Assembly: GCA_046339595.1 (NCBI GenBank)
Contig: JBKDUF010000011.1
Location: forward strand, 1 to 64,000
DNA length: 64,000 nucleotides
Direction: 5' to 3'
Source: Ga0077527 sp021300125
GTDB taxonomy: Bacteria; Pseudomonadota; Gammaproteobacteria; Burkholderiales; SG8-41
The notes below the pieces were generated by a model. The model had not been told where the DNA came from. It saw only the letters and a program-made list of their open reading frames with translations, and did not search any database. The position numbers and the translations under genes were made by a program. This document shows positions 8,487 through 17,504 of this stretch, piece by piece; position 1 is the first letter of the stretch; every line of letters begins with the position of its first letter.

Positions 8487-9449
8487 TTATTCGGGTTTGA
8501 TGCCGGCAGCCTGAATCACCTTCGCCCACTTCGCGGTTTCGCTGCGCAGGTAGGCGGCGAATTCCTCGGGGCTGCTGCCCACCGGCTCGGCGCCATCATT
8601 CAACAGACGCTGCCGCACCTCCGGATGCTGCAGGGCCTTGACCGTGGCGCCATGCAGCCGGGTGATGATGTCGCGCGGGGTGCCGGCCGGCGCAAGCAGG
8701 CCGTACCACTGCACCGACTCGTAGCCGGGCACGCCAGCTTCGGCGATGGTCGGAATGTCCTCGGCACCGGGCGCACGTTTGGCTCCGGTGACGCCCAGCG
8801 CGCGCAGCCGGCCACTCTTGATGTGCGGCTGCGCCGACAGCATGTTGGGCATCATCGCGGGCACGTGGCCGGCGATGAGGTCGGTGACGCCAGGGCCGGA
8901 GCCTTTGTACGGCACGTGCAGCATCTTCAGTCCCGTCATCACCAGGAACAGCTCCATCGACAGGTGCGGGCTGGTGCCTACACCGGCGGAAGCGAAGTTG
9001 ACCTGGCCGGGACGCGGCTTTACCAGCGCGACGAACTCCTTGACGCTTTTTGCCGGCAGCGAGGGATGCACCACCAGCACGTTCGACAGCGACACCGCCT
9101 GCGAAATCGGCGCGAAATCCTTCAGCGCGTCGTACGGCACCTTTTTGTACATCGCCGGATTGATCGCCAGGGTGCTGATGCCCATCAGCAGCGTGTAGCC
9201 GTCGGGCGCGGCGCGCGCCACCGCTTCGCCGCCGATCATGGTGCCGGCGCCGGCGCGGTTCTCGACCACGAACTGCTGGCCCAGCAGCTGCGACAGTTGC
9301 GGCGCGAGGATGCGCGCGGAAATGTCGGTACCACCGCCCGGCGCCGAGGGGACGATCACGCGCACGCTGCGTGCGGGGTAATTCGACTGCGCCGCGGCAA
9401 GGGCTGGCCACAGCGCGAGGGAGATCAATAACCAATTGATTTTATTCAT
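8487..9449 (-). CDS. Bug-family periplasmic binding protein
   Basis: A 320-residue Bug precursor with the start MNKINWLLISLALWPALAAA as signal peptide and mature start NYPARSVRVIVPSAPGGGTD. A GTSPHLSMELF helix, a HVPYKGSGPG loop and the C-terminal GIKPE are family-typical. There is no Shine-Dalgarno; the start is embedded in an A/T-rich stretch and lies 23 bases after the SMP-30 gene stop, so translational coupling is likely. It closely resembles the Bug protein at 13622-14584 in its MNKI...LLI start and its KWAKVI C-terminus. The MmgE/PrpD gene follows directly. Confidence 0.93.
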   Translation of the reverse strand: MNKINWLLISLALWPALAAAQSNYPARSVRVIVPSAPGGGTDISARILAPQLSQLLGQQFVVENRAGAGTMIGGEAVARAAPDGYTLLMGISTLAINPAMYKKVPYDALKDFAPISQAVSLSNVLVVHPSLPAKSVKEFVALVKPRPGQVNFASAGVGTSPHLSMELFLVMTGLKMLHVPYKGSGPGVTDLIAGHVPAMMPNMLSAQPHIKSGRLRALGVTGAKRAPGAEDIPTIAEAGVPGYESVQWYGLLAPAGTPRDIITRLHGATVKALQHPEVRQRLLNDGAEPVGSSPEEFAAYLRSETAKWAKVIQAAGIKPE

Positions 9450-9472
9450 TATTTTTCAGGTGTGCATGCGGG

Positions 9473-10393
9473 TCATAAATGCGAGAAGAGGATTTTTCCG
9501 GCCACCGGCATGTTCGCGGCGAGGATCTCGCCGCGATAGGAATCGCAGATGTACAGCGTTTTGCAGTCCACGCCTCCGTAGGCCATGTTGGTCATGCGCG
9601 CACCCCTGGCCTTGCTCTGCACGCGCGCCAGCGGTTCGCCCATCGGGCCGAACAGCCAGATGATGCCGGGGCGCGCATGTGCTGCGGACAGGTTGCCGGC
9701 CTCGTCCATCGCCAGCCCGTCGGGGCCGTGGATGCCGGGCAGCACCGCGAACACGCCCGCCTTGTTCACCGATCCGCCCTTCAGCGGGCAATGCCACATG
9801 CAGTTGGCGCGCGTCATCGCGACAAACAGCACCTTGTCCTGCGGGTCGAGCACGATGCCGTTGGGGCTCGGACCGTTGCTGATCAGGCAATCGAGGCGGC
9901 CGTCCGCGCTGTAGCGGTAGACGCGGCCTGTCGGATCATGGATGCCGGTCTGTCCCTGATCGGTGAAATAGAGGTCGCCGTTGCTGGCGAAGGTCAGGTC
10001 ATTGACGCCCTTGAAGCTCTCGGACTGGTTGTGCGTGAGCAGGTCTTCGACGCGGCCGGTCTTCGGGTCGCAGCGCAGGATGCCGCGGCGGTAATCGGCA
10101 ATGTAGATCGAGCCGTCCCGGTGAATGGCCAGCCCGTTGGGCCAGCCGTCGTATTCGGCGGCGACATCGAATTCCCCCTGGGGCGACATCCGCAGGATGC
10201 GGCCATAGGGAATGTCGACCATGTAGAGGTTGCCTTCGCGATCGAAAGCCGGACCTTCAAGGAAACAGTCCAGCTTCGAGCCGGGATGATTGGCATCGAT
10301 CCAGCTCGACGGTGCGCCACCCTTGCGCAGGCGCGCAGGCACGGATGCAAACACTTCGGCTTCGATCAGCGGTGGCGGTTCAAAAAACGACAT
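9473..10393 (-). CDS. SMP-30/gluconolactonase/LRE family protein
   Basis: A 306-residue six-bladed beta-propeller of the SMP-30/gluconolactonase family, metal-dependent lactonases that open sugar-acid or related lactones. The metal ligands are visible: E46 in FLEGPAFD, N131 in GVNDLTF, N178 in PSPNG and D225 in GPDGLAMD. I chose the ATG at 10393 (MSFFEPPPL) because a GGGAG lies eight bases upstream and its paralogue at 17505 begins MSFFAPPE; a GTG three codons earlier is possible. The two paralogues share long stretches such as FASNGDLYFTDQGQ. It lies between two Bug genes in a leftward run. Confidence 0.9.
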   Translation of the reverse strand: MSFFEPPPLIEAEVFASVPARLRKGGAPSSWIDANHPGSKLDCFLEGPAFDREGNLYMVDIPYGRILRMSPQGEFDVAAEYDGWPNGLAIHRDGSIYIADYRRGILRCDPKTGRVEDLLTHNQSESFKGVNDLTFASNGDLYFTDQGQTGIHDPTGRVYRYSADGRLDCLISNGPSPNGIVLDPQDKVLFVAMTRANCMWHCPLKGGSVNKAGVFAVLPGIHGPDGLAMDEAGNLSAAHARPGIIWLFGPMGEPLARVQSKARGARMTNMAYGGVDCKTLYICDSYRGEILAANMPVAGKILFSHL

Positions 10394-10438
10394 CCAGGAC
10401 ACTCCCTTGATGAGACAGCCGCCTTATTTCGGCAATAG

Positions 10439-11407
10439 TCATTCCGGCGTGATGTTTGCGGACTTGATGATGGCCGCGTAGAGCGGAATTTCGTCGCGTA
10501 CGATTTTCGCCAGGCCTTCCGGTCCGCCGACCACCACGTCGGCGCCGCGCCTGGCGAAGCGTTCCCGGAAATCGGCGCTCTGCACCGCCGCCGCGAAATC
10601 GCGGTGCAGCTTCGCCACCACATCCGGCGGCGTGCCGGCGCGGGCAAAGATGCCCATCCAGCCGTCGAGGTCGAAAGCCGGCAATGTCGCCGCAACCCCG
10701 GGCACATCGGGCAGCACCGAGGCAGCGCGTGCCGCCGAAATCGCGATCGCGCGCACGCGTTTGTTCTCGACATGCGGCAGCACGCCGACGATGTTGGCAA
10801 ACTGCAGGTCGATGCGCCCGCTCAGCGTGTCGATGAAGGCGGGCGCCGCGCCCTTGTACGGCACATGGTTCATTCTCACCTTCGCCAGCGCCTGCAGATG
10901 CTCCATGCCGAGGTGCTGCAGGTTGCCGATGCCGGCCGAGGCATAGTTCAGCTTGCCGGGATGTGCACGGGCCAGCGCGATCAGGTCCTTCACCGATTTC
11001 ACCGGCAGCGAGGGATGCACCACCAGCACCATCGGGCCGCTGATGATCTGCGTCACCGGCGCAAAATCCTTCTGCGGGTCGTAAGGCAGGTCGCGGCGCA
11101 GCGACACATTGATGGTCATCGGCCCGGAATTGGCGAGTACCAGCGTGTAGCCGTCGGGCGGCGACTTGGCGACCACGTCCGCACCGATGCTGCCGCCGGC
11201 GCCGCTGCGGTTGTCGACGATCAACTGCTGACCCCACATCGGCGTCAGTTTCTGCCCGACCGCGCGCGCCACTTCGTCGAGCGGCCCGCCCGGCGGATAG
11301 GGCACGATCAGGCGCACCGGTTTTACAGGAAAAGTCTGGGCATGAACCGGCAGCAGAAAGCCGAACGCAGCCAGAACCGCAGCAGCCATGTGCTTGCTCT
11401 TCACCAT
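10439..11407 (-). CDS. Bug-family periplasmic binding protein
   Basis: A 322-residue Bug precursor. The start ATG at 11407 follows GGAGGAGG with five-base spacing, ruling out the 40-codon longer frame, which would overlap the upstream hydrolase. Signal peptide ends near LLPVHAQ, mature start TFPVKPVRLIVPYPPGGPLD; here the usual T-D of the loop is L-D. NRSGAGGSIGADV, VHPSLPVKSVKDL and HVPYKGAAP are present. It follows the alpha/beta hydrolase by 40 bases and precedes the SMP-30 gene, so it may serve a lactone or ester-derived acid. That link is inference. Confidence 0.92.
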   Translation of the reverse strand: MVKSKHMAAAVLAAFGFLLPVHAQTFPVKPVRLIVPYPPGGPLDEVARAVGQKLTPMWGQQLIVDNRSGAGGSIGADVVAKSPPDGYTLVLANSGPMTINVSLRRDLPYDPQKDFAPVTQIISGPMVLVVHPSLPVKSVKDLIALARAHPGKLNYASAGIGNLQHLGMEHLQALAKVRMNHVPYKGAAPAFIDTLSGRIDLQFANIVGVLPHVENKRVRAIAISAARAASVLPDVPGVAATLPAFDLDGWMGIFARAGTPPDVVAKLHRDFAAAVQSADFRERFARRGADVVVGGPEGLAKIVRDEIPLYAAIIKSANITPE

Positions 11408-11447
11408 CTTGACCTCCTCCGGTCGAAACGGGCATACCGCGCCCGGT

Positions 11448-12605
11448 TTACTGCAGGTGTGCGGCGATCCAGTCCGCGACATAGGTCGCGCCGAGAAAAC
11501 GGTTATCGCCCTGGCAATGCTCGGCACCGCCTTCCTCCTCGGTAAAGATCTTCAGCGTCTTCTTTTTCGAGCTGACCGCGTCATACAACAGCTTCGCATT
11601 GTCCACCGGCGAGATTGAATCCGCCTCGCCGTGGGTGACCAGGAAGGGGCAGGTGATCTTGTTGGCCACGCCTTCAAGCTTGTACTGCTCGCATTTTTTC
11701 ATCGCCGAATCCATGTCCGGCATGCCCATCACCCAGGGCAACTGGTAATGGGGCGCAGAGAGCTGGGTGCCGCCGGATTCCTGGATTTTGCGGCGGGTGA
11801 TCCAGGTCGCGTGGTAGTCGTAGTGCCCGCCCCAGGCAATGCAGGCGGCATAACGCTTCTCGAAAGCCGCAACCCGCGGCGCATAGTAACCGCCCATGCT
11901 GTAGGCCATCACCGCGACACGTTTCGGATCGACATCCCTGCGCGAGGCCACATAGTCATAGGCCGCGGCGCCAGGCACCTCATAATCGGGACGGCTGGGG
12001 ATTTCCTGCAGGCGCAGCGCCTCGCCCTGCCCCGGCCCGTCGATCGCCATGGTGTTGATGCCGCGCAGCGCAAGCTCAACACCGCCGAACAGGATCGACA
12101 GCTCCTTGGTGCTGTCGAGCCCGTCGAAAAACACCACCGTCGGTTTGGGTCCTTCACCCGGCGCCTTCATGAACCATGCCGGCAGCGTGGTCGCCTTGCC
12201 TTCATGGGTGTAAGGCACCTCGACACGCTCGATGTTCGGGTAGCGGTGCTGGATGGCCAGCCTGAAGCAGCGCAGGCAATCCCTGTAGAGCCCGATTTTT
12301 TTGGGGCCCAACGCGACAAAACGCTCACCGACAAAGTAATAGGTCGCCGCGCGCAGATAATGGCCCGCGGCGGACATCACGAAGTTGTCTTTCATCGCCG
12401 CATCGCCCATCGCTTCGATGCGCTGCGCCTCTTTTTCCCATTCCGCGCCCCAGGCCTCGTTGTCACCGACCTTGCCCTTGAGGCGGCGGCCGACACGGTC
12501 GACTTCGCTCATCGCGGCACCGCCCCATCGCGCCATCTCGATGCAGATCATCATGCCCTGCGACCACATGAAGCTCTCGGGGAAATACTGGAAACCGGCT
12601 TTCAT
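11448..12605 (-). CDS. Alpha/beta hydrolase, possible C-C bond hydrolase
   Basis: A 385-residue alpha/beta hydrolase with an N-terminal helical cap (about 1-150) before the core. The nucleophile S236 sits in AYSMGGYY (an A instead of the first G of GxSxG), the acid is D329 in HGEADSIS, and the base H363 in AEHCQGD. Size, cap-first arrangement and triad spacing recall 2,6-dihydroxypseudooxynicotine hydrolase of nicotine degradation, a C-C bond hydrolase, and FrsA-like esterases. The assignment to a specific reaction is uncertain. The gene lies between two Bug genes, all leftward; the spacing downstream to the Bug gene is 40 bases. Confidence 0.85.
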   Translation of the reverse strand: MKAGFQYFPESFMWSQGMMICIEMARWGGAAMSEVDRVGRRLKGKVGDNEAWGAEWEKEAQRIEAMGDAAMKDNFVMSAAGHYLRAATYYFVGERFVALGPKKIGLYRDCLRCFRLAIQHRYPNIERVEVPYTHEGKATTLPAWFMKAPGEGPKPTVVFFDGLDSTKELSILFGGVELALRGINTMAIDGPGQGEALRLQEIPSRPDYEVPGAAAYDYVASRRDVDPKRVAVMAYSMGGYYAPRVAAFEKRYAACIAWGGHYDYHATWITRRKIQESGGTQLSAPHYQLPWVMGMPDMDSAMKKCEQYKLEGVANKITCPFLVTHGEADSISPVDNAKLLYDAVSSKKKTLKIFTEEEGGAEHCQGDNRFLGATYVADWIAAHLQ

Positions 12606-12633
12606 GATGCTCTCCGTAGTGATTAATGATTTT

Positions 12634-13608
12634 TTATTGCGAGGCGCTGCCGGCTAGGCCGATTTGCCTGAGAAGATCAGACTGCCGCGCAATGTCGGCC
12701 TTGAGCATCGCGGCAAAAGCCTCTGCAGTACCGCCCACGGGATCGGCGCCCTGGGTTGCCATGCGCTCACGAACCTCGGCCACCTGCAGCACCCCGTTGA
12801 GTTCAGCATTGACGCGGCGGACAACCGCAGCCGGCGCGCCCTTGGGCATCAGCACACCGTGCCAGATGCTGCTCTCATACCCTTTCAGGGTTTCACCGAT
12901 GGCAGGTATTTCGGGCAGCCCCTGCGCGCGTTTCGCCGTGGTCACGGCAATCGCCCGGACCTTACCGGATTTCACATGCGGCATGGCACCGATCATCGGA
13001 CCGGACATTATCTGCACCTGACCGGATATCAGGTCAGTCATCGCCGGCGCACCACCCTTGTATGGCACGTGCACCATGCTCACACCGGCCATGACGCTGA
13101 ATAGCGCCATGGCGAGGTGCGCAGCACTGCCGTTGCCCGAGGATGCATAGTTAAGCTGCCCCGGCCGCGCTTTGGCCAGCGCTATCAGTTCCGGCACTGT
13201 CTTCACGGGCAGCGAATTGTTGACCACCAGCAGCAACGCTATCGAATTGAGCTGGATCACCGGGGAGAAATCGCGCAGCGGTTCGTAAGACAGGCCGCGA
13301 TACAGCGTCGGGTTCACCGATACGCTGGCCGGAAGACAGTAGACCCAGGTGTAACCGTCGGCCGGTGCCCGGGCGCCGAGTTCGGTGCCAATGATGGCGT
13401 TGGCGCCACTACGGTTGTCGATGATGACCTGCTGCTTCAGTCGTTCTGACAACGGTCCAGCCATTAAACGAGCTACGGTATCGGTTCCACCACCAGGCGG
13501 GAAGGGCACGATGAAACGGATCGGGCGGTTCGGATATTCCTGCGCAAAAATCGCCGTCGCTGACAGCATCAGCAGTATTCCCGCAGCACTTCGCATGAAT
13601 CCGTTCAT
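12634..13608 (-). CDS. Bug-family periplasmic binding protein
   Basis: A 324-residue Bug precursor (from MNGFMRSAAG). A GTG three codons upstream (13617) is an equally possible start and would bring the gene to within five bases of the preceding stop. Signal peptide ends near ATAIFAQ; mature start EYPNRPIRFIVPFPPGGGTD. It departs slightly from its paralogues in NRSGANAIIGTEL and in VNNSLPVKTVPEL (V-N-N where most have V-H-P), so the ligand pocket may differ. It is the second of a tandem Bug pair with 13622-14584 and precedes the alpha/beta hydrolase. Confidence 0.92.
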   Translation of the reverse strand: MNGFMRSAAGILLMLSATAIFAQEYPNRPIRFIVPFPPGGGTDTVARLMAGPLSERLKQQVIIDNRSGANAIIGTELGARAPADGYTWVYCLPASVSVNPTLYRGLSYEPLRDFSPVIQLNSIALLLVVNNSLPVKTVPELIALAKARPGQLNYASSGNGSAAHLAMALFSVMAGVSMVHVPYKGGAPAMTDLISGQVQIMSGPMIGAMPHVKSGKVRAIAVTTAKRAQGLPEIPAIGETLKGYESSIWHGVLMPKGAPAAVVRRVNAELNGVLQVAEVRERMATQGADPVGGTAEAFAAMLKADIARQSDLLRQIGLAGSASQ

Positions 13609-13621
13609 GTTGAGCACACGC

Positions 13622-14584
13622 TCATTCCGCCGGAATTCCAGCGTCCTTGATCACTTTCGCCCACTTGGTGATTTCTGATTTGATGTAAGCGGCGAACGCC
13701 GCCGGCGTGCCGCCGTCGGGCTCGAAGCCCTGCGCTTCAAGGCGCTGCCGTGTCGGGCCGGCGAGAATTTTCACGGTGTCGCCGTGCAGGCGATCCACGA
13801 TGGCCTTCGGTGTGCCGGCCGGCGCCAGCAGTCCGTACCAGGTCGCCGCGTCATACCCCTTGACGCCGGACTCGGCGATGGTGGGCAGCTCCGGCATGGC
13901 CTGTGAACGCCGGGTGGTGGTCACCGCCACCGGCCGCACCTTGCCCGATTTCACATGCGGCATCGCCGCCGGCATGGTCGCGAACATGATCTGCACTTCG
14001 CCGGCGATGGTCGCCACCAGTGCCGGGCCGCCGCCCTTGAACGGCACATGCACCATGCTGATGCCGGCCAGCGACTTGAGCAGCTCGCCCGCGAGGTGCG
14101 ATGAACTGCCGACACCCGCCGACGGAAAGTTGAGCGTGCCCGGCTTCGCTTTCGCCAGCGCGATCAGGTCCTTGATCGACTTCACCGGCAGCGAAGGATG
14201 CGCGACGAGAATGTTCGGCGTGATCGCCACCAGGCTCACCGGCGCGAAATCCTTCACCGGATCAAAGCCGAGTTTCCTGAACAGGCTGACATTGACCGCG
14301 TTCGGCGCAACGTTGCCCATCAGCAGCGTGTAGCCGTCGGGAGCCGCGCGCGCGGCGAGTTCGGTGCCGATGTTGCCGGTGGCGCCGCCGCGGTTGTCGA
14401 CCACCACCTGCTGGCCCAGTGTCTGCGTCAGCTGCTCAGCCATCACGCGGCCGACCTGGTCGGTGCCGCCGCCCGGCGGATAGGCGACGATCATGCGGAT
14501 TGGCCGCAGCGGATAGCTCGCAGCCGCCTGCACGACACCAGCAAGCAACAGCAATGGGATCAGCAAGTATTTGATTTTATTCAT
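13622..14584 (-). CDS. Bug-family periplasmic binding protein
   Basis: A 320-residue Bug precursor with signal peptide MNKIKYLLIPLLLLAGVVQA and mature start SYPLRPIRMIVAYPPGGGTD. NRGGATGNIGTEL, VAHPSLPVKSIKDL, a GSSSHLAGELL helix and HVPFKGGGPA are visible. There is no Shine-Dalgarno; the ATG lies three bases after the TAA of the oxidoreductase gene, so it is probably translationally coupled. This protein and that at 8487-9449 look like the closest Bug pair in the window. Its position after a Gfo/Idh/MocA oxidoreductase suggests a sugar-acid or cyclitol-related ligand, as inference. Confidence 0.93.
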   Translation of the reverse strand: MNKIKYLLIPLLLLAGVVQAAASYPLRPIRMIVAYPPGGGTDQVGRVMAEQLTQTLGQQVVVDNRGGATGNIGTELAARAAPDGYTLLMGNVAPNAVNVSLFRKLGFDPVKDFAPVSLVAITPNILVAHPSLPVKSIKDLIALAKAKPGTLNFPSAGVGSSSHLAGELLKSLAGISMVHVPFKGGGPALVATIAGEVQIMFATMPAAMPHVKSGKVRPVAVTTTRRSQAMPELPTIAESGVKGYDAATWYGLLAPAGTPKAIVDRLHGDTVKILAGPTRQRLEAQGFEPDGGTPAAFAAYIKSEITKWAKVIKDAGIPAE

Positions 14585-14587
14585 TTT

Positions 14588-15673
14588 TTATTGAGCCAAA
14601 GGGAGGGTCACGGAACGGCCGGTGGCCATCGAATGTTCGATTGCCAGCGTCACCTCCAGGTTGAGCCGCGCCTCGCGCGGTCTGGCCAGCGTGCAGGCCT
14701 TGCCCATTGCCAGATGGTCGAGCCAGGCGCGGGTCTCGTTGGCGATCGGTCCCCAGAATTCGCCCAGCGCCCAGTCGCCGGGCGTGCCGCTTTGCAGGAA
14801 CACCATGTTGACGGTGTGGTCCGGCAGATAGACATGCGGAATGCCTTTCTCGGTGTACATCAGCTGGTCGGTGTGGTCGTCGTCGAGGATCATCACGCCG
14901 TCAGTGCCGACCACTTCCACGCGCGCCGCGTGGCCCAGCGCCGGATATTTTTCAGGCAGCGCGTAGCTGATGCCGAGGTTGACCACCGCGCCGTCCTCAT
15001 AGGTCAGGATCGCGTAGCTGATGTCTTCCACCTCGGGATAACCGGCCGCCTTCAGCACGCCTTTCTGCCCGCGCGCATAGACCTCGGTGAGGCGGTGGCC
15101 CTCATGGAACCAGTTCATCAGGTCCACGTAATAGGTCAGCGCATCCACCACCGGGGTCGCGTGCGGATTGCGCTGGAGCATGCCCAGCGCCTGTGAGCGT
15201 GAATTGAACACCCGTGCCGCGGCGCCGGTCAGGCGGCCGATGCGGCCCTGCACGATCTGCTCCTTGGCGATCTGGTAACGCTCCTTGTAGCGGCGGCTGT
15301 AGCCGACGTGCACGGAGACGCCGGATTTTTCGATGGTGCGGATCACCTGGTCGGCGTCGGCCAGCGACAGCGCGATCGGCTTTTCCACCAGCACCGGCTT
15401 GCCGAGTTCCAGCGCCCTCAGGATCGGCGCCAGGTGCTCGCCTTCGCTGGTGGACACGATCACCGCGTTGACCTCGGGGTGGGCGATGATCGCGTCGTTG
15501 TCGGTGGAATGTGCAGCAGCGCCGACCTTTTTCGCCAGCGCCTCGGCTTTTCTGCCGTCCTGGTCGGCGGTGGCGATGAAGCGCACCGCGGGATGTCCGG
15601 CCGCGAGCTGCGCGCGCAGGCCGCCAATGCGGCCCGAGCCGATGACGGCAAGGCCTATGCTTTTGCGTTCGAT
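14588..15673 (-). CDS. Gfo/Idh/MocA family oxidoreductase with no canonical start codon
   Basis: An NAD(P)-dependent oxidoreductase of the Gfo/Idh/MocA family, which act on sugars, inositols and related polyols. The first canonical start (GTG at 15584-15586) would cut off the Rossmann nucleotide-binding loop. The same frame continues upstream and encodes LAVIGSGRIGG, the missing GxGxxG. It stays open to a TAA about 80 bases further, with no ATG, GTG or TTG. A perfect GGAGGAG (15680-15686) stands three and six bases before two consecutive ATC codons (15674-15676, 15671-15673). I therefore place the start at the second ATC, giving 361 residues. EKPIALS and a GYSRRYKERY stretch are family-typical. 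A non-canonical start or a sequence error are both possible. Confidence 0.8.
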   Translation of the reverse strand: MERKSIGLAVIGSGRIGGLRAQLAAGHPAVRFIATADQDGRKAEALAKKVGAAAHSTDNDAIIAHPEVNAVIVSTSEGEHLAPILRALELGKPVLVEKPIALSLADADQVIRTIEKSGVSVHVGYSRRYKERYQIAKEQIVQGRIGRLTGAAARVFNSRSQALGMLQRNPHATPVVDALTYYVDLMNWFHEGHRLTEVYARGQKGVLKAAGYPEVEDISYAILTYEDGAVVNLGISYALPEKYPALGHAARVEVVGTDGVMILDDDHTDQLMYTEKGIPHVYLPDHTVNMVFLQSGTPGDWALGEFWGPIANETRAWLDHLAMGKACTLARPREARLNLEVTLAIEHSMATGRSVTLPLAQ

Positions 15674-15810
15674 GATGTTCTCCTCCGGCGGCCCGCAGCG
15701 GCACCGCCCCTGCGATGATGGCGCATCATGGCGTTATTCTGTTCTTCACCGTTACGCGCGGATGCCCGAGTCTAGCGTCTGGTGGCGGCGTCAGACAAGG
15801 CGACGCCCGC

Positions 15811-17427
15811 TCAGTGGCGTGACGGCGGCGCGAGATCCACCGCCCGCGAGCGCAGGGCCTTGTCCTCGCGCAGCTGCGCCTTGGCGATCTTGTGCGTGGG
15901 GGTGTGCGGCAGCTCATCAACAAAGGCGACAAAGCGCGGCACTTTCTGCGGCGCCAGCCGCGCGCGGCACCAGTCGGCAATCTCCTGCGCGTTGACCGTG
16001 GCGCCCGGTTTGAGCGCGCAGACGACGAAGATTTCGTCCTCGCCCATCTCGGAGGGCACGGCGATGGTACCGGCTTCGGCCACGGCCGGGTGTTCGCCGA
16101 CGACGCGGTCAAGCTCGGCGGCAGCGATGTTCTCGCCGCGGCGGCGGATGATGTCGCGAATGCGCGAGATGAAATAGAAATAGCCGTCGCTGTCGCGCTT
16201 GACCAGGTCGCCGGTCTTGAACCAGCCGTCGTGGAAGGCGTTTTTCGTCTGCTCCGGGTCGCGGAAGTAGCCCTGCATGATGATCGGCGTCTTCACCCAC
16301 AGCTCGCCGGGCTCGCCGTCGGGCAGGTCGCAGCCCTTGTCATCAACCACGCGGCACTGCGCCCAGGGCCTCGCGGGATCCGGATGGCGACCGATCGGGC
16401 CCATGCTGCCGAGCTTCTGCGGGCCCTCATTTTCCACATCAAAGGGATTGCAGGTCACACCGGGGATTTCGGTCATGCCGTAGCCGCCGATGCGGTGCGG
16501 AATCCTGAATTCATCCTTGAAGGTTGCGTCCATGCTGGCGCGCACGCCGTAGACCTTGCTGATCCTGTGCTCGGGCCGGAACTCGCTGCGCGGCCGCGCG
16601 CGCAGGATGCTGCCGATCGCCTCGATGATGTTGACCTCGGTGGCGCCGGTCTCCACCGCGGTCTGCCAGAAGGTGGAGGCGGAGAATTTCGGCACGATGA
16701 TCATGCTCGCACCCGCGGCCAGTGTGCCGGCCACGGAATAGAACATCGCGTTGATGTGGAACATCGGCAGCACCACCATCACGCGGTCGTCATCCTGCAG
16801 GTACATGCGCTGCACGAAGGCCTCGCCGCCCGTGACGAAGCTCCTCTGGCTGTGCATTGCGCCTTTCGGGAATCCGGTGGTGCCCGAGGTGTAGACGATC
16901 AGGCAGGTGGCGCCGGCATCGACGGTGGCGGGCAAAGCCGCCGCCGGCGCGGCCTGGATCAGTGCATCGAGCAGCGGCGCATCCGTGGCGGCGGCATCGA
17001 GCGAGACAAACCAAGCCGGCGTCTTCAGGCCGGCCGCAGCCTTGCGCGCGACCTCGAGCGTATCGGTGGTCGCGGCCACCGCGCTCACCTCGGCGTGGTG
17101 CAGCACATACTTCGCCTCCTCGACGCCGAACTCGGGATTGACCGGCACCATGATCGCGCCCAGCCGCGCCAGGGCAAACAGCATCACCACATGGCCGTCG
17201 CAGTTGCGCGCCATCACGCCGACACGGTCGCCCTGGCCGATGCCGCGCGCGGCCAGCACCTTGGCCGCGGCCTCGGCCTTCAGCGCGAATTCACCCCAGG
17301 ACCACTGCCGGTCGCCGCAACGCATGAAGACGCGCGCCGGGTCGCGGGCGGCACGGCTCGCGAGCACGCCGTTCAGGGTGTAGTCGTGTTCAGCATACAG
17401 ACGCAGGACTTCAAGCGGTTTTTTCAT
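15811..17427 (-). CDS. AMP-forming acyl-CoA ligase (class I adenylate-forming)
   Basis: A 538-residue (from MKKPLEV) adenylate-forming enzyme that activates a carboxylic acid to its CoA thioester. The P-loop-like motif YTSGTTGFPKG lies at about residues 179-189. YGMTEIPGV, GWFKTGDL and RIRDIIRRRGENI mark the following core motifs, and the C-terminal lysine is in KIAKAQL. It resembles crotonobetaine/carnitine-CoA ligase and medium-chain ligases; the substrate is not determined. An upstream ATG at 17461-17463 would add 12 residues. Its 5' end is divergent from an SMP-30 gene, with about 75 bases between. Roughly 135 bases separate its stop from the oxidoreductase gene downstream. Confidence 0.9.
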   Translation of the reverse strand: MKKPLEVLRLYAEHDYTLNGVLASRAARDPARVFMRCGDRQWSWGEFALKAEAAAKVLAARGIGQGDRVGVMARNCDGHVVMLFALARLGAIMVPVNPEFGVEEAKYVLHHAEVSAVAATTDTLEVARKAAAGLKTPAWFVSLDAAATDAPLLDALIQAAPAAALPATVDAGATCLIVYTSGTTGFPKGAMHSQRSFVTGGEAFVQRMYLQDDDRVMVVLPMFHINAMFYSVAGTLAAGASMIIVPKFSASTFWQTAVETGATEVNIIEAIGSILRARPRSEFRPEHRISKVYGVRASMDATFKDEFRIPHRIGGYGMTEIPGVTCNPFDVENEGPQKLGSMGPIGRHPDPARPWAQCRVVDDKGCDLPDGEPGELWVKTPIIMQGYFRDPEQTKNAFHDGWFKTGDLVKRDSDGYFYFISRIRDIIRRRGENIAAAELDRVVGEHPAVAEAGTIAVPSEMGEDEIFVVCALKPGATVNAQEIADWCRARLAPQKVPRFVAFVDELPHTPTHKIAKAQLREDKALRSRAVDLAPPSRH

Positions 17428-17462
17428 GTTGTGCGCAGGAGAGTTGAGCGCGGATTCTGGCA

Positions 17463-17468
17463 TACAAT
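17463..17468 (+). promoter_or_regulatory. Candidate -10 element (TACAAT) before the SMP-30 gene
   Basis: TACAAT lies 36 bases before the ATG at 17505, within the divergent region between the acyl-CoA ligase and the SMP-30 gene. A TTGAGC is found upstream but the spacing is too short to be convincing. Confidence 0.4.
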
Positions 17469-17504
17469 CGGCACGATCTTTTCCGCAAAGTCCACATCAC
17501 AGCC

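Noticed and set aside
15584..15586. GTG as true start of the Gfo/Idh/MocA gene
   Set aside because: It would remove the GxGxxG cofactor loop, which is encoded intact just upstream in the same frame behind a perfect Shine-Dalgarno.
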